Below are positions 25,921 through 34,819 of a stretch of DNA of 64,000 nt, piece after piece. The notes under the pieces are model-generated. The model searched no databases. It had not been told where the DNA came from and was given only the letters and a program-made list of their open reading frames with translations. Source of the stretch: Actinocrispum wychmicini. GTDB taxonomy: Bacteria > Actinomycetota > Actinomycetes > Mycobacteriales > Pseudonocardiaceae. The stretch covers positions 1,240,001 through 1,304,000 of the forward strand of contig NZ_SLWS01000002.1 of the NCBI RefSeq assembly GCF_004345645.1. The letters run 5' to 3'. Both the position numbers and the translations under genes were made by a program. The stretch's first letter is position 1, and every line of letters starts with the position of its first letter.

Positions 25921-28251
25921 GTGACCGAATCGACGCCCCCCGACCGGGTGAACCTGCCGATCCACGCCGCCATCCCGGAGCTGACCAGGATGTTGGCAGA
26001 TCACGGCGCCGCGATTCTCGTCGCCCCGCCGGGCACGGGCAAGACCACGCTCGTGCCGCTGGCGTTGGGCGGCCGGGTGGTGGTGGCTGAACCGCGCCGG
26101 TTGGCTGCCCGTGCCGCGGCCGCGCGGATGGCGTTCCTGCTGGGTGAACCCGTCGGCCGCACGGTGGGTTACGCGATCCGTGGCGAGCGCCGGACGTTGA
26201 CGGACACCCGGATCGAGGTGGTCACGTCCGGCCTGCTGGTCCGCCGCCTGCAGCACGATCCCGAGCTGTCCGGTGTGGACACCGTGGTGCTGGACGAGTG
26301 CCATGAGCGACACCTGGACGCGGACCTGCTGCTGGCATTGCTGACCGACGCGAAAGCCGGGCTGCGGCCGGACCTGCGCCTGCTGGCCACGTCCGCGACC
26401 GTCGCCACGGACCGGCTTCAGGAGCTGCTCGGCGCCCCGGTCCTCAAGGTCGAAGCCAGGACGTTCCCGACCGAGACCACGTACCTCGCACCGGTCCGCA
26501 ACGAACGAGTCGAAGCCTGCGTGGCCAGGGCGACCCGCACGGCACTGTCCGAAACAGACGGTGACGTGCTGGTGTTCCTGCCCGGCGCGGCGGAGATCGG
26601 TCGCGTCCGGTCCATGTTGGACGGAGTGAATGTCGTCACACTCCACGGCCGGTTGTCGTCGGAGCACCAGGACGCCGCCCTGCGAAGGAGCGCGGACCGG
26701 CGCGTCATCCTGGCCACGGCGATCGCCGAGTCGAGCCTGACCGTCCCTGGTGTCCGAGCTGTCGTCGACTCCGGACTTGCCCGTGTGCCGCGAGTCGACC
26801 ATCGCCGTGGCCTGCCCGGACTGGCCACGGTCCGGGTCTCCGCCGCGGTCGCGGACCAACGCGCTGGCCGCGCCGGACGTGAAGGACCTGGCCGGGTGTT
26901 CCGGTGCTGGCCGGAGCACGAGCACGCGACCCTGCCGCGGTATCCCGAGCCGGAGATCCGGGTGGCCGACCTGACCCGGCTCGCCCTGGAACTGGCGTGC
27001 TGGGGCACCGCCAACCTGACGTGGTGGGACCCGCCGCCCGAGGGCGCGCTCCAGGTCGGCCAGTCCGTGCTGCATGCGTTGGGCGCATTGACCGACGGCC
27101 GGCCCACCGATCGCGGCCGGCGGATGGCCGAACTCGGCCTGCATCCCCGGCTCGCCCGCGCCCTGCTGGACGGCGCCGAACGGGTCGGACCGCGGAACGC
27201 CGCGAACGTCGTGGCGTTGCTCGACAACGACACGTTGACCGACGCCGTCGATCTCGACAAAGCGCTGCGCGAAGAGTCCCCACGGTGGAAACGCGAAGCG
27301 CAGCGCCTGGCCAAGCTCGTGCACGGCGAACCGAAAGCACCGGACTCCGCGCTCGTCGTCGCCCTCGCCTACCCCGAACGAGTCGCCCGCCGAAGAACGC
27401 CTGGCTCACCCGTTTACCTGATGGCGAGCGGGACAGCGGTGGAACTGCCACCGGGAACCGGCCTGGGCGACCAGGAATGGCTCGCGGTGGCGGTCGCGGA
27501 CCGTCAACCCGGGGCGGCGCACGGGAAGATCAGACTGGCCGCGGCCGCCGACCTCGCGCTGGCCACCGCCGTCACCAAGCCGTCCACAGTGGACGAGGTG
27601 ACCTGGGACGGCGAACTCAGGGCCCGCCGCGTGACCAGGCTCGGCGCCATCACGCTCGCCGAACACCCGCTGACGAACCCGGATCCGGACGCGGTCAGCC
27701 AGGCGCTGCGAGCCGCCGGACCGGACGTCCTCACCTGGACCCCGGCCGCGCGGACACTGCGCGCCCGGATGCGTCTGCTGCATCGGACGCTCGGCGCACC
27801 CTGGCCGGCGCCGGACGACGGGGCCCTGATGTCCTTCGTGGACCTGAGCCGGGTCCGGACCACGGCCGACCTCGCCAAGGTGACCGTCACCGAGGCGCTG
27901 CGGGCGCTACTCCCCTGGCCCGAGGCGGCCAGGCTGGACGAGTTGGCCCCGGAGCGGATCGAGGTCCCATCCGGGCGGAAGGTCGCCGTCGACTACTCCG
28001 GTGAGCGCCCGGTCCTGGCCGTGCGGCTGCAGGACGTCTTCGGCTGGACGCAGGCGCCGACCGTCGCGGACGGCCGGGTCAAGGTCCTGCTGCACCTGCT
28101 GTCGCCCGCCGGCCGGCCGGCCGCCGTCACCGACGACCTGGAGTCGTTCTGGACCAACGGATACCCGCTTGTCCGGGCCGAGCTGCGCGGCCGGTACCCG
28201 AAACACGACTGGCCCGTTACTCCACAATCCCCGAGAAGAACCCGGCGATGA
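25921..28251 (+). CDS. hrpB: ATP-dependent helicase HrpB
   Basis: 776 residues, in the usual size range of bacterial HrpB. DEAH-type motifs in order: Walker A APPGTGKTT (35-43), AEPRRLAARAAAARMA (motif Ia), DECHERHLD (124-132), SATV, AIAESSLTVPGV and DQRAGRAGREGPGR (motif VI). The C-terminal HrpB region follows (PSGRKVAVDYSGERPVLAVR, LQDVFGW). HrpB is an RNA helicase-like protein with a poorly defined role. It converges on a small membrane-protein gene and overlaps it by 35 bases. Confidence 0.93.
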   Translation: MTESTPPDRVNLPIHAAIPELTRMLADHGAAILVAPPGTGKTTLVPLALGGRVVVAEPRRLAARAAAARMAFLLGEPVGRTVGYAIRGERRTLTDTRIEVVTSGLLVRRLQHDPELSGVDTVVLDECHERHLDADLLLALLTDAKAGLRPDLRLLATSATVATDRLQELLGAPVLKVEARTFPTETTYLAPVRNERVEACVARATRTALSETDGDVLVFLPGAAEIGRVRSMLDGVNVVTLHGRLSSEHQDAALRRSADRRVILATAIAESSLTVPGVRAVVDSGLARVPRVDHRRGLPGLATVRVSAAVADQRAGRAGREGPGRVFRCWPEHEHATLPRYPEPEIRVADLTRLALELACWGTANLTWWDPPPEGALQVGQSVLHALGALTDGRPTDRGRRMAELGLHPRLARALLDGAERVGPRNAANVVALLDNDTLTDAVDLDKALREESPRWKREAQRLAKLVHGEPKAPDSALVVALAYPERVARRRTPGSPVYLMASGTAVELPPGTGLGDQEWLAVAVADRQPGAAHGKIRLAAAADLALATAVTKPSTVDEVTWDGELRARRVTRLGAITLAEHPLTNPDPDAVSQALRAAGPDVLTWTPAARTLRARMRLLHRTLGAPWPAPDDGALMSFVDLSRVRTTADLAKVTVTEALRALLPWPEAARLDELAPERIEVPSGRKVAVDYSGERPVLAVRLQDVFGWTQAPTVADGRVKVLLHLLSPAGRPAAVTDDLESFWTNGYPLVRAELRGRYPKHDWPVTPQSPRRTRR

Positions 28252-28453
28252 GCACGACCGCCGCGTAGATCAGCACGCCGACCACCGCGGCCACGACAAT
28301 GACCGTCACCGGCCACATCGGCCACCGGATGGCCGCGTGCCAGAACGCGCGCAACCGCCGCACCCATTGCCTGCGAACAGGACCAGGCGCGTCCGAGTCC
28401 GCTTCGACCATGAGGTCGTCGACCAGTTCACCGGGCACGGATTCGTCGTCCAC
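28217..28453 (-). CDS. Small single-pass membrane protein
   Basis: 78 residues: an acidic N-terminus, a basic WVRRLRAFWHAAIRW stretch and one long hydrophobic helix (VTVIVVAAVVGVLIYAAVVL). Function unknown. It overlaps the 3' end of hrpB on the other strand. Confidence 0.55.
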   Translation of the reverse strand: MDDESVPGELVDDLMVEADSDAPGPVRRQWVRRLRAFWHAAIRWPMWPVTVIVVAAVVGVLIYAAVVLIAGFFSGIVE

Positions 28454-28468
28454 GTCGCCCTAATGTAC

Positions 28469-28837
28469 TCACAGGTGCGGCAGTGGGTCCGGGGGCATGG
28501 CGTCCGCCGACCATTCGGCGTCCGCCGCGTTGATCTCCGCTACGTACTCCTCATCGACCTCGTACACTCGGCCACCCAACTGGAATTCGGGGATGACCGA
28601 CAGGTCGACCGGCCCGAGCTTGGTGTGCCGGGGGTACCGGCGCCACACCGCGTTCGGCCTCGTGCGGCCACCCAGCCCGGTGTCCAGCACAGTGATCGAC
28701 GTGTCCGTCACCGCGACGAGGAAATGCGACGAGCTGTACGGCCCGCCGACCATCGACGCCGGAAACAGGTAGCTGATCTCTTCTCCTGGTTGCAACAGTG
28801 CGCGGACGTGCGCACGATCGCTTGATGACAGTGACAC
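28469..28837 (-). CDS. Unknown soluble protein, possibly PH-like
   Basis: 122 residues from the GTG at 28837, preceded by GGGAGGTGG; a longer frame reaches 28894. Segments SSDRAHVRALLQPGEEISYL, HFLVAVTDTSITVLDTG and RVYEVDEEYVAEINAAD suggest a small beta-rich fold like PH-like actinobacterial proteins. No function assigned. Confidence 0.6.
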   Translation of the reverse strand: MSLSSSDRAHVRALLQPGEEISYLFPASMVGGPYSSSHFLVAVTDTSITVLDTGLGGRTRPNAVWRRYPRHTKLGPVDLSVIPEFQLGGRVYEVDEEYVAEINAADAEWSADAMPPDPLPHL

Positions 28838-29010
28838 AGCGCACCACCTCCCGACTCCACTGTCCCAAAAACGGAGCACGGATTCGAATCGCAAACGGTG
28901 GAAAATACCTGGTCACGCAGGGTTCCAACAGGTGTCGAACTGCTGGTATACCGATTTCGGCAAGGTTACGGAACGTCAGACTCCCGCCCGGTCGGCGCAA
29001 ACCGACCGGA

Positions 29011-29226
29011 TCACGTGTTGCTGTCAGTAGCGTCGTCCTTGCGTGGCCGTCCGCGTGGCCGAATTCGAGCCGTTTGCTCGGGCATCCGGCCGGCCTCCGA
29101 CAGTGCCCGGCGAAGTAGGAACTCGATCTGCGCGTTGGTGCTTCGCAGCTCGTCGTTCGCCCACCGGGCCAACGCGTCGTGGACCGCGGGGTCAAGTCGC
29201 AACAGGACGCTCTTACGTTCGGCCAC
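29011..29226 (-). CDS. Arc-like ribbon-helix-helix protein
   Basis: 71 residues. RKSVLLRLDPAVHDALARWA followed by RSTNAQIEFLLRRAL is a ribbon-helix-helix DNA-binding fold, with a basic tail (RIRPRGRPRKDD). It starts nine bases after the SPFH gene and is co-transcribed with it. This SPFH plus RHH pairing is a recurrent actinobacterial arrangement. It may bind the palindrome upstream of the pair. Confidence 0.8.
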   Translation of the reverse strand: MAERKSVLLRLDPAVHDALARWANDELRSTNAQIEFLLRRALSEAGRMPEQTARIRPRGRPRKDDATDSNT

Positions 29227-29235
29227 AAAGAAACC

Positions 29236-30153
29236 TCACGTGTAGAGTGAGCCCGCGTTGATGACGGGCTGGGTGTCCCGGTCGCCGCAGAGCACGACGA
29301 GCAGGTTGCTCACCATCGCGGCCTTCCGCTCCTCGTCCAGCTCGACGATGTCGTTCTCGGTCAGCTTGTCCAGCGCCATCTCGACCATGCCCACGGCCCC
29401 TTCGACGACCAGCTGGCGCGCCGCGACCACCGCCCCGGCCTGCTGGCGCCGGAGCATCGCCTGCGCGATCTCCGGTGAGTACGCCAGGTGCGTCAGGCGC
29501 GACTCGATCACCCGCACGCCGGCCCGTTCGACCCGGACGCCGACCTCGGTGGCGAGCTTCTCGGTGATCTCGTCAGCGTTGTCGCGCAACGAAAGCGACC
29601 CATCGCCGTGCGAGTCGTAGGGGTACGCGTTGGCGATGTGCCGGATCGCGGTCTCGGTCTGGATGCTCACGAACTGCACGAAGTCGTCCACCTCGAAACT
29701 CGCCCGCGCGGTGTCCTGCACCTGCCACACGATCACCGCGGCGATCTCGATCGGGTTGCCTTCGGCGTCGTTCACCTTGAGCACGGATGTCTCGTGGTTG
29801 CGGATCCGGGTGGACACCACGGTTCTGGTGGTGAACGGGTTCACCCAGCGCAGCCCGGACGTACGCACGGTGCCGACGTAACGGCCGAGGAACTGCAGCA
29901 CGCGCGCATAGCCGGGCGCGACGATGGTCAGCCCCGCGAGCAACACGATGAGCCCCAGCAGGACGAGGCCGCTGAGGACGATGAGCGACACGCCGCCGGC
30001 CGTGCTGCCGTCCTTGGTGATGAAGATGGCGCCGATCAGCACACCCGCCGCGGCCAGCAAGCCGATGGCGCCGCCGATCAGGAACGGCAGGCCGGGCCGT
30101 TCCAGGGTGCCGTGTTCCCGAACCTGAGGTTCGGGCAGGTCAGTGGTACTCAT
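29236..30153 (-). CDS. SPFH/Band-7 family membrane protein
   Basis: 305 residues: two N-terminal transmembrane helices ([40 protein letters not shown]), then an SPFH domain ([40 protein letters not shown]) and a helical Ala/Glu-rich end. Such slipin/stomatin-like proteins form membrane rings or scaffolds. It is followed by the RHH gene and preceded by a strong palindrome. Confidence 0.85.
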   Translation of the reverse strand: MSTTDLPEPQVREHGTLERPGLPFLIGGAIGLLAAAGVLIGAIFITKDGSTAGGVSLIVLSGLVLLGLIVLLAGLTIVAPGYARVLQFLGRYVGTVRTSGLRWVNPFTTRTVVSTRIRNHETSVLKVNDAEGNPIEIAAVIVWQVQDTARASFEVDDFVQFVSIQTETAIRHIANAYPYDSHGDGSLSLRDNADEITEKLATEVGVRVERAGVRVIESRLTHLAYSPEIAQAMLRRQQAGAVVAARQLVVEGAVGMVEMALDKLTENDIVELDEERKAAMVSNLLVVLCGDRDTQPVINAGSLYT

Positions 30154-30167
30154 ATCACCAGCTTAGC

Positions 30168-30183
30168 AAAGTGATATCACTTT
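30168..30183. promoter_or_regulatory. 16-bp perfect palindrome upstream of the SPFH gene
   Basis: AAAGTGATATCACTTT lies 14 bases before the SPFH start and ends one base before the stop of the upstream carboxylase gene. Its size and position fit an operator for a dimeric regulator. Confidence 0.55.
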
Positions 30184-31965
30184 TCACCACGTGTCGATGT
30201 TGGGTCGGTCACCCGGGCGGACGACCTCCGGTAGCGCGGCGGTGATCCAGCGGCGGGTGTCGACCGGGTCGATGACGTCGTCGATCTCGAACACCGACGC
30301 GACGTTCAACGCCTTGCCGTGCTCGTACGCCAACTGGACCATCTCCGCCAGGGTCTCCTCGCGCCGCACGGGATCCTCGATCGCCGCCAGTTCCCGCCGG
30401 AAGCCGAGCTTGACCGCGCCCTCCAGGCCCATCGCGCCGAACTCCGCGGTCGGCCACGCGACCGTGGCCAGCGGAACCTTGGCGCCGCCGCCGAACATCG
30501 CCATGGCGCCCAGCCCGTACGCCTTGCGCAGCACGATCGCGCAGATCGGCACGCTCAGGTTGGCGCCGGTCACGAACATCCGGCTGAAGTGCCGCACGGT
30601 CGCGGTCCGCTCGGACTCCGGGCCGACCATGAACCCGGGCGTGTCGCACAGCGAGACGATGGGCAGGCCGTGTCCGTCGCACAGGCCCATGAACCGGGCG
30701 GCCTTGTCCGCAGCGTCCCGGTCGATCGCGCCGCCGAGGTGGCCGGGGTTGTTCGCGATGACTCCCACCGGCCGGCCCTCGACCCGGACGAGGGCGGTGA
30801 TGATCCCGCCGCCGAACCCCGACCGCAACTCCAGCACCGAGTCCTTGTCCGCCAAGACATCGATCACGGCTCGGACGTCGTACGCACGGACCCGGTTCGC
30901 CGGCACCGCGTTCCGCAGGACGGTCTGGTCCACTGTGGACCATGACAGCACCGCGCCGAAGTAGGACAGGTACCGCTTGGCGACCCGGACGGCCTCGGCC
31001 TCGTCGGCGACCGGGATGTCCACGACGCCGTTGGGTACCTGGACGTCCATCGGCCCGATCTCCTCCGGGGTGACGACGCCGAGACCGCCGCCCTCGATCA
31101 TCGCCGGGCCGCCCATCCCGATGTTCGCGTCCGCGGTCGCGATGATCACGTCACAGCAGCCCAACAAGGCCGCGTTGCCGGCGAAACACCGGCCGGCGAC
31201 GATCCCGACCAGCGGCACCAGTCCGGAAAGCCGTGCGAACAAAGAGAACGCGGCCGCGTCCAGGGCGGCGACCGTGGGCACGTCAGTGTCCCCGGGCCGC
31301 CCGCCGCCGCCTTCGGCGAAGAGCACCACCGGAAGCCGCCGGCGGGCCGCGATCTCGAACATCCGGTCCTTCTTGGCATGGTTGTACACCCCCTGCGTGC
31401 CGGCGAGCACGGTCGCGTCATACGCCAGCACCACGCACTGCACGCCGTTGACCGCACCAATCCCGGCCACCAGCCCGTCGGCCGGTGTCTTCGTCACGAG
31501 CTCCTCGAACGACCGGCGTTGTCGTTGGGCGGCGACGACAAGAGCGCCGTACTCGACGAACGTCCCGGGGTCGCAGAGGTCTTCGACATTCTGCCGAGCC
31601 GTCCGCCGGCCCTCGCGCCGCCGCCGGGCGACCGCGTCCGGCCGGTTCACGTCCAGCCCGGCCGCCCGCCGCGCCAGGACCTCGGCGAGGTCGGCCCGGG
31701 TCTCGTCGCCGTCGGCCGTCGGAACGTGCTCCTCGGCGTGATCGGCCTCCCCTGGCGCGATCACGAGCAACGGCTGGTCCTGTCCGACGGTGTCCCCCAC
31801 CGCCACGGACACCGACGTCACGTGCCCGGCCCGCGGCGCCGCGACGACGTGCTCCATCTTCATCGACTCGAGCACGACCACCTGTTGGCCGGCTTTGACC
31901 TGGTCGCCGGGGCCGACCGAGACCAGTACGACCGTGCCCTGCATGGGTGCCAGAACGTTGTCCAC
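30184..31965 (-). CDS. Biotin carrier-carboxyltransferase fusion (acyl-CoA carboxylase)
   Basis: 593 residues from a GTG, one base after the upstream regulator gene. Residues 1-72 are a biotinyl domain with ESMKMEH, biotin Lys36. Residues 90-590 are the two halves of an acyl-CoA carboxyltransferase, with FAEGGGGRPGDTDVP and CFAGNAALLG in the N-half, and GVIANNPGHLGGAIDRDAAD and CDTPGFMVGPESE in the C-half. No biotin carboxylase domain is present, so it must borrow one. It would carboxylate a short acyl-CoA; the substrate is unknown. Confidence 0.9.
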   Translation of the reverse strand: MDNVLAPMQGTVVLVSVGPGDQVKAGQQVVVLESMKMEHVVAAPRAGHVTSVSVAVGDTVGQDQPLLVIAPGEADHAEEHVPTADGDETRADLAEVLARRAAGLDVNRPDAVARRRREGRRTARQNVEDLCDPGTFVEYGALVVAAQRQRRSFEELVTKTPADGLVAGIGAVNGVQCVVLAYDATVLAGTQGVYNHAKKDRMFEIAARRRLPVVLFAEGGGGRPGDTDVPTVAALDAAAFSLFARLSGLVPLVGIVAGRCFAGNAALLGCCDVIIATADANIGMGGPAMIEGGGLGVVTPEEIGPMDVQVPNGVVDIPVADEAEAVRVAKRYLSYFGAVLSWSTVDQTVLRNAVPANRVRAYDVRAVIDVLADKDSVLELRSGFGGGIITALVRVEGRPVGVIANNPGHLGGAIDRDAADKAARFMGLCDGHGLPIVSLCDTPGFMVGPESERTATVRHFSRMFVTGANLSVPICAIVLRKAYGLGAMAMFGGGAKVPLATVAWPTAEFGAMGLEGAVKLGFRRELAAIEDPVRREETLAEMVQLAYEHGKALNVASVFEIDDVIDPVDTRRWITAALPEVVRPGDRPNIDTW

Positions 31966-31966
31966 G

Positions 31967-32860
31967 CTACATATTCCAGCGGATCCCCACGGTCCCCGTC
32001 ACGTTGAACTCGACGAGGTGCACCGACGCGGCCGGGCTCGGCACCAGCGCCGGCCCGTCCAGCCGGTGGCAGCGGCGCGGCGGCGCGGACCGGTCGAACA
32101 TGGCCTCCAGCACGTAGTCCCGGGTCGGCCGGTGGAACCGCCGGAAGTACGTGTCGCTGTCGGTGCGCGGCTGGGCGGGGTAGACGATCCGGTACTCCAG
32201 GATGATCGTGTCGCCGCGGGCGAGCGGGGCGTCGAAGGCGAGTTCGCCGACCATCATCCGGGTGTCCGGGTCGACGTTCAGCAGCCGCGGCCGGCAGTGC
32301 TGCCCGGCGACGACCTCCGGAATCCGCTCGGCGTGGCCCGCGTCCCACACGAGAATCCACCGGTCGGCGCCGTCGTGGCTGGCGCGCAGGATCAGCCGGC
32401 TCGCCACCTCGGCCACCCGGCCGGACCGGTCGACCACGACCCGGTCGTGCTGGCTCAGCCTGGTGAGCCGGCCGTCGGACGCGGTGTCGATGCCGGCGAG
32501 CAACGGTTCGACACCGGTCCCCCAGGTGGTGACGATCGCGTTGGGCCCCTTGGGATGCGCGGCCCGCCCGCGCGGTCGTGGCGGCCCCAGTAAGGACAAC
32601 AGCGCCGCCGGCGGCAGCTCAAGCACGTGTTCCAGTTCGGCCAGCGCGCGCAGGGATTCCGGTCGTTCCGGTCTTCGCCGCCCGGACTGCCAGTTGCTCA
32701 GGGTGGGCACGCTGATGGTCACGTCCCGCAGCCGCAGCCGGTACCGGATCCGGTCGAGCGCCAGCCCGCTCGAGCTGATCGCCGCCCGCAACGCCACGTG
32801 GAACGGCCCCACTGCCAGTAACTCCGCCAACGCCCCGGGCACGGACTGACCAGACGCCAT
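31967..32860 (-). CDS. HTH regulator coupled to the carboxylase
   Basis: 297 residues from ATG 32860; ATG 32905 is an alternative. An HTH at about 30-85 is seen (LRDVTISVPTLSNWQSGRRR). A long beta-rich C-terminal part follows, with DRVVVDRSGRVAEVASRLIL, DTIILEYRIVYPA and a closing HLVEFNVTGTVGIRWN. The gene ends one base before the carboxylase start, so it probably controls that gene. The sensor part is not a family I recognise. Confidence 0.7.
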   Translation of the reverse strand: MASGQSVPGALAELLAVGPFHVALRAAISSSGLALDRIRYRLRLRDVTISVPTLSNWQSGRRRPERPESLRALAELEHVLELPPAALLSLLGPPRPRGRAAHPKGPNAIVTTWGTGVEPLLAGIDTASDGRLTRLSQHDRVVVDRSGRVAEVASRLILRASHDGADRWILVWDAGHAERIPEVVAGQHCRPRLLNVDPDTRMMVGELAFDAPLARGDTIILEYRIVYPAQPRTDSDTYFRRFHRPTRDYVLEAMFDRSAPPRRCHRLDGPALVPSPAASVHLVEFNVTGTVGIRWNM

Positions 32861-33020
32861 CAACTGAACGTAAGCAGCCGACTCTGGAGTGTCAACACCG
32901 CCCATCGGCCGAATCGCGGCGCCGCGAGTCCGGAAATCGAGATTCCGGAATTTCGGAAATGGCGGGCGGTGTTATCGCTCAAGGAGAGTCCGGACGAACC
33001 GCGACAACGGTTTTCTTCGA

Positions 33021-33296
33021 CTAAGATCCGGTACCGTCGACCAGGCGGCCATTCGCCGGCGCGTCGAGCAGGTCGTCCAGCGTGAAACCGTCTCGCCCGA
33101 GTGCCGTTCCCAGGCCGCGGACCAACGGTTCCAGCGCGCGGACGGCGGGTTTGGCCTCGCCGGTCTCCCATCGGGAGATCTGGAATCGCGACAGGCCGCA
33201 TTTTCCAGCGAGGTCCTGCTGGGTCAACCCCGCCCGTTCCCGCCATTCACGCAGACGCGCGCCGCTGAACGGCAAAGTAAGCCGGTTCCGCACCAT
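33021..33296 (-). CDS. Small XRE-family regulator
   Basis: 91 residues from ATG 33296. A textbook XRE HTH fills residues 10-70: LREWRERAGLTQQDLAGKCG followed by LSRFQISRWETGEAKP. It diverges from the regulator-like gene at 33399. Target unknown. Confidence 0.8.
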   Translation of the reverse strand: MVRNRLTLPFSGARLREWRERAGLTQQDLAGKCGLSRFQISRWETGEAKPAVRALEPLVRGLGTALGRDGFTLDDLLDAPANGRLVDGTGS

Positions 33297-33398
33297 GAAA
33301 AGAAAGTAGCGCTTGCAAGCGCCCACAACAAGCCGAGAGTTCACACCATCGGGTGTTCTCCTTTGACGATCGCGGTGAGTTGCGTTTAATGTGCGCTC

Positions 33399-33788
33399 GT
33401 GAGCGCCAATGAGCGGATAGAGGATCGTCTGCGGATGAGCAGGCTGGTCAAGGAAGCGTACGTGGAACAAGGCATGCAGTTGAAGGATGTGGCGCTACAG
33501 GGCGACATACCCCAGTCGACACTGCGCCGGGTCCTCAACAAACCGGACACTCCGTTGACCGCGCTGCAACGCCAGCGCATCGAGAAAGGAGCGAATCTGG
33601 TCAGCGGCGATCTGGACCGCATACTGACCGACCCGAATTTCCGGCCGAGAATCAAGGACCGCCCGCTCGACGCGTTCAAGTCGCCCGCCGAGGACGTCAT
33701 CGAGTTCCTCACCAAATACGTGGCGGCCCAGCCGCAGGAGGGACAAAAGGTCCGCGCCGCGGTCGACGTGATCTGGGCGGACGGCTGA
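33399..33788 (+). CDS. Putative HTH protein
   Basis: 129 residues from a GTG. The N-terminal half resembles an HTH (LVKEAYVEQGMQLKDVALQG, then DIPQSTLRRVLNKPD). The rest is helical with LDAFKSPAEDVIEFLTKYVA. Probably a DNA-binding regulator divergent from the XRE gene. Family not recognised. Confidence 0.55.
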   Translation: MSANERIEDRLRMSRLVKEAYVEQGMQLKDVALQGDIPQSTLRRVLNKPDTPLTALQRQRIEKGANLVSGDLDRILTDPNFRPRIKDRPLDAFKSPAEDVIEFLTKYVAAQPQEGQKVRAAVDVIWADG

Positions 33789-33829
33789 CATTCGCGATGA
33801 GTTCCGGCGACCCGCCGGGTTCTTGTCGT

Positions 33830-34210
33830 ATGACCACTGACGAAGACCGGATCCGTTCCCTCGTCGAGCGCTGGACGGCCGCGGTGCACGCCGGCGACCT
33901 GCCCGGCGTCCTCGCCGACCACACCGACGACATCGTGATGTTCGACGTCCCGCCGGCCCGGCCGCGAGGCATCGACGCGTACCGCGAGACCTGGCCGTCA
34001 TTCTTCGAATGGCAGGCCAGGGGCGCGGTGTTCGAAGTCGACACCCTGGAGATCACGGCGGGCGACGACGTGGCCTTCGCGCACGCCCTGCTGCGCTGCG
34101 GGCTCCCGGACCAGCTCGGCGAACCCCTCCGCCTCACCCTCGGCCTGCGCAAGGAGCACGGCCGTTGGGTCGTCGCTCACGAACACCACTCGTTCCCGCA
34201 TCCTGACTGA
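33830..34210 (+). CDS. SnoaL/ketosteroid isomerase-like (NTF2 fold) protein
   Basis: 126 residues from ATG 33830. IRSLVERWTAAVHAGDLPGV, LADHTDDIVMFDVPP, the central ARGAVFEVDTLEITAGDDVA and C-terminal LRLTLGLRKEHGRWVVAHEH follow the SnoaL-like/DUF4440 NTF2 fold. These act as isomerases, cyclases or binding proteins, and the substrate cannot be inferred. Confidence 0.75.
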   Translation: MTTDEDRIRSLVERWTAAVHAGDLPGVLADHTDDIVMFDVPPARPRGIDAYRETWPSFFEWQARGAVFEVDTLEITAGDDVAFAHALLRCGLPDQLGEPLRLTLGLRKEHGRWVVAHEHHSFPHPD

Positions 34211-34245
34211 CACCGGAACACCGCTCCACTTTCACTCAGAGTGAG

Positions 34246-34281
34246 CGACACGGATGACACTTATTTGTGTCATCCGTGTCG
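34246..34281. promoter_or_regulatory. 15-bp perfect inverted repeat, probable operator
   Basis: CGACACGGATGACAC, six bases (TTATTT), then GTGTCATCCGTGTCG. The second arm is followed by a further half-like TCCGTGTCAG. It lies 19 bases before the MarR/GbsR-like gene, so autoregulation is likely. Confidence 0.75.
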
Positions 34282-34300
34282 TCCGTGTCAGACTTCGGCC

Positions 34301-34810
34301 ATGCCCACCGCCGACGAGTTCGCGTTCCTGGACCGGGTGGCCGACTTCTACGCCCGCGAGTACGGCTACCCGCCCGTGGCCGGCCGGGTACTCGGGTACC
34401 TGTTGATCTGCCAGCCGCCGGAGCAGAGCATCGCCGAGCTGAGCGAGGCCCTCTTCGCCAGCCGCAGCGCCATCACCGGCGCCGTCACCCTGCTCACCGG
34501 CTACCGCGCGGTGCGCCGGGCCCGCTCGGTGGGCCAGCGGATGGATCACGTCACGCTCGACCCGCAGGCGCTCGACCCGACCGGCATGGCCGGCACGACG
34601 TACCGGGAACAGGCCACCATCGCCCGCGACGCGTTGGCGTTGCTCGCCGACGGCGCCACCGGGCGGCGGGCGATGATCCAGGAAGGCGCCGCCTTCTACG
34701 ACTTCCTGGCCGAGCGGATGCCCGCCCTGCTCGCCGAGTGGCACGAACTCCGGGGGCCAGGTCCACGGCCACACCCCAACTCGGACGGCGTTGTCGGTGG
34801 CATGCTCTAG
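34301..34810 (+). CDS. GbsR/MarR-like winged-HTH regulator
   Basis: 169 residues from ATG 34301. FLDRVADFYAREYGYPPVAG, RVLGYLLICQPPEQSIAELS and LFASRSAITGAVTLLTGY form the winged HTH of the GbsR/MarR group. The C-terminal helices dimerise (AGTTYREQATIARDALALLA). A perfect inverted repeat precedes it, and the following hydrolase and methyltransferase genes are close enough to be its operon. Confidence 0.8.
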   Translation: MPTADEFAFLDRVADFYAREYGYPPVAGRVLGYLLICQPPEQSIAELSEALFASRSAITGAVTLLTGYRAVRRARSVGQRMDHVTLDPQALDPTGMAGTTYREQATIARDALALLADGATGRRAMIQEGAAFYDFLAERMPALLAEWHELRGPGPRPHPNSDGVVGGML

Positions 34811-34819
34811 CCTGCGGCC

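Noticed and set aside
25747..27324. A 525-codon open frame antisense to hrpB
   Set aside because: It mirrors the high-GC codon pattern of hrpB, is Arg/Gly/Gln-rich without any family signal, and lacks a ribosome binding site.
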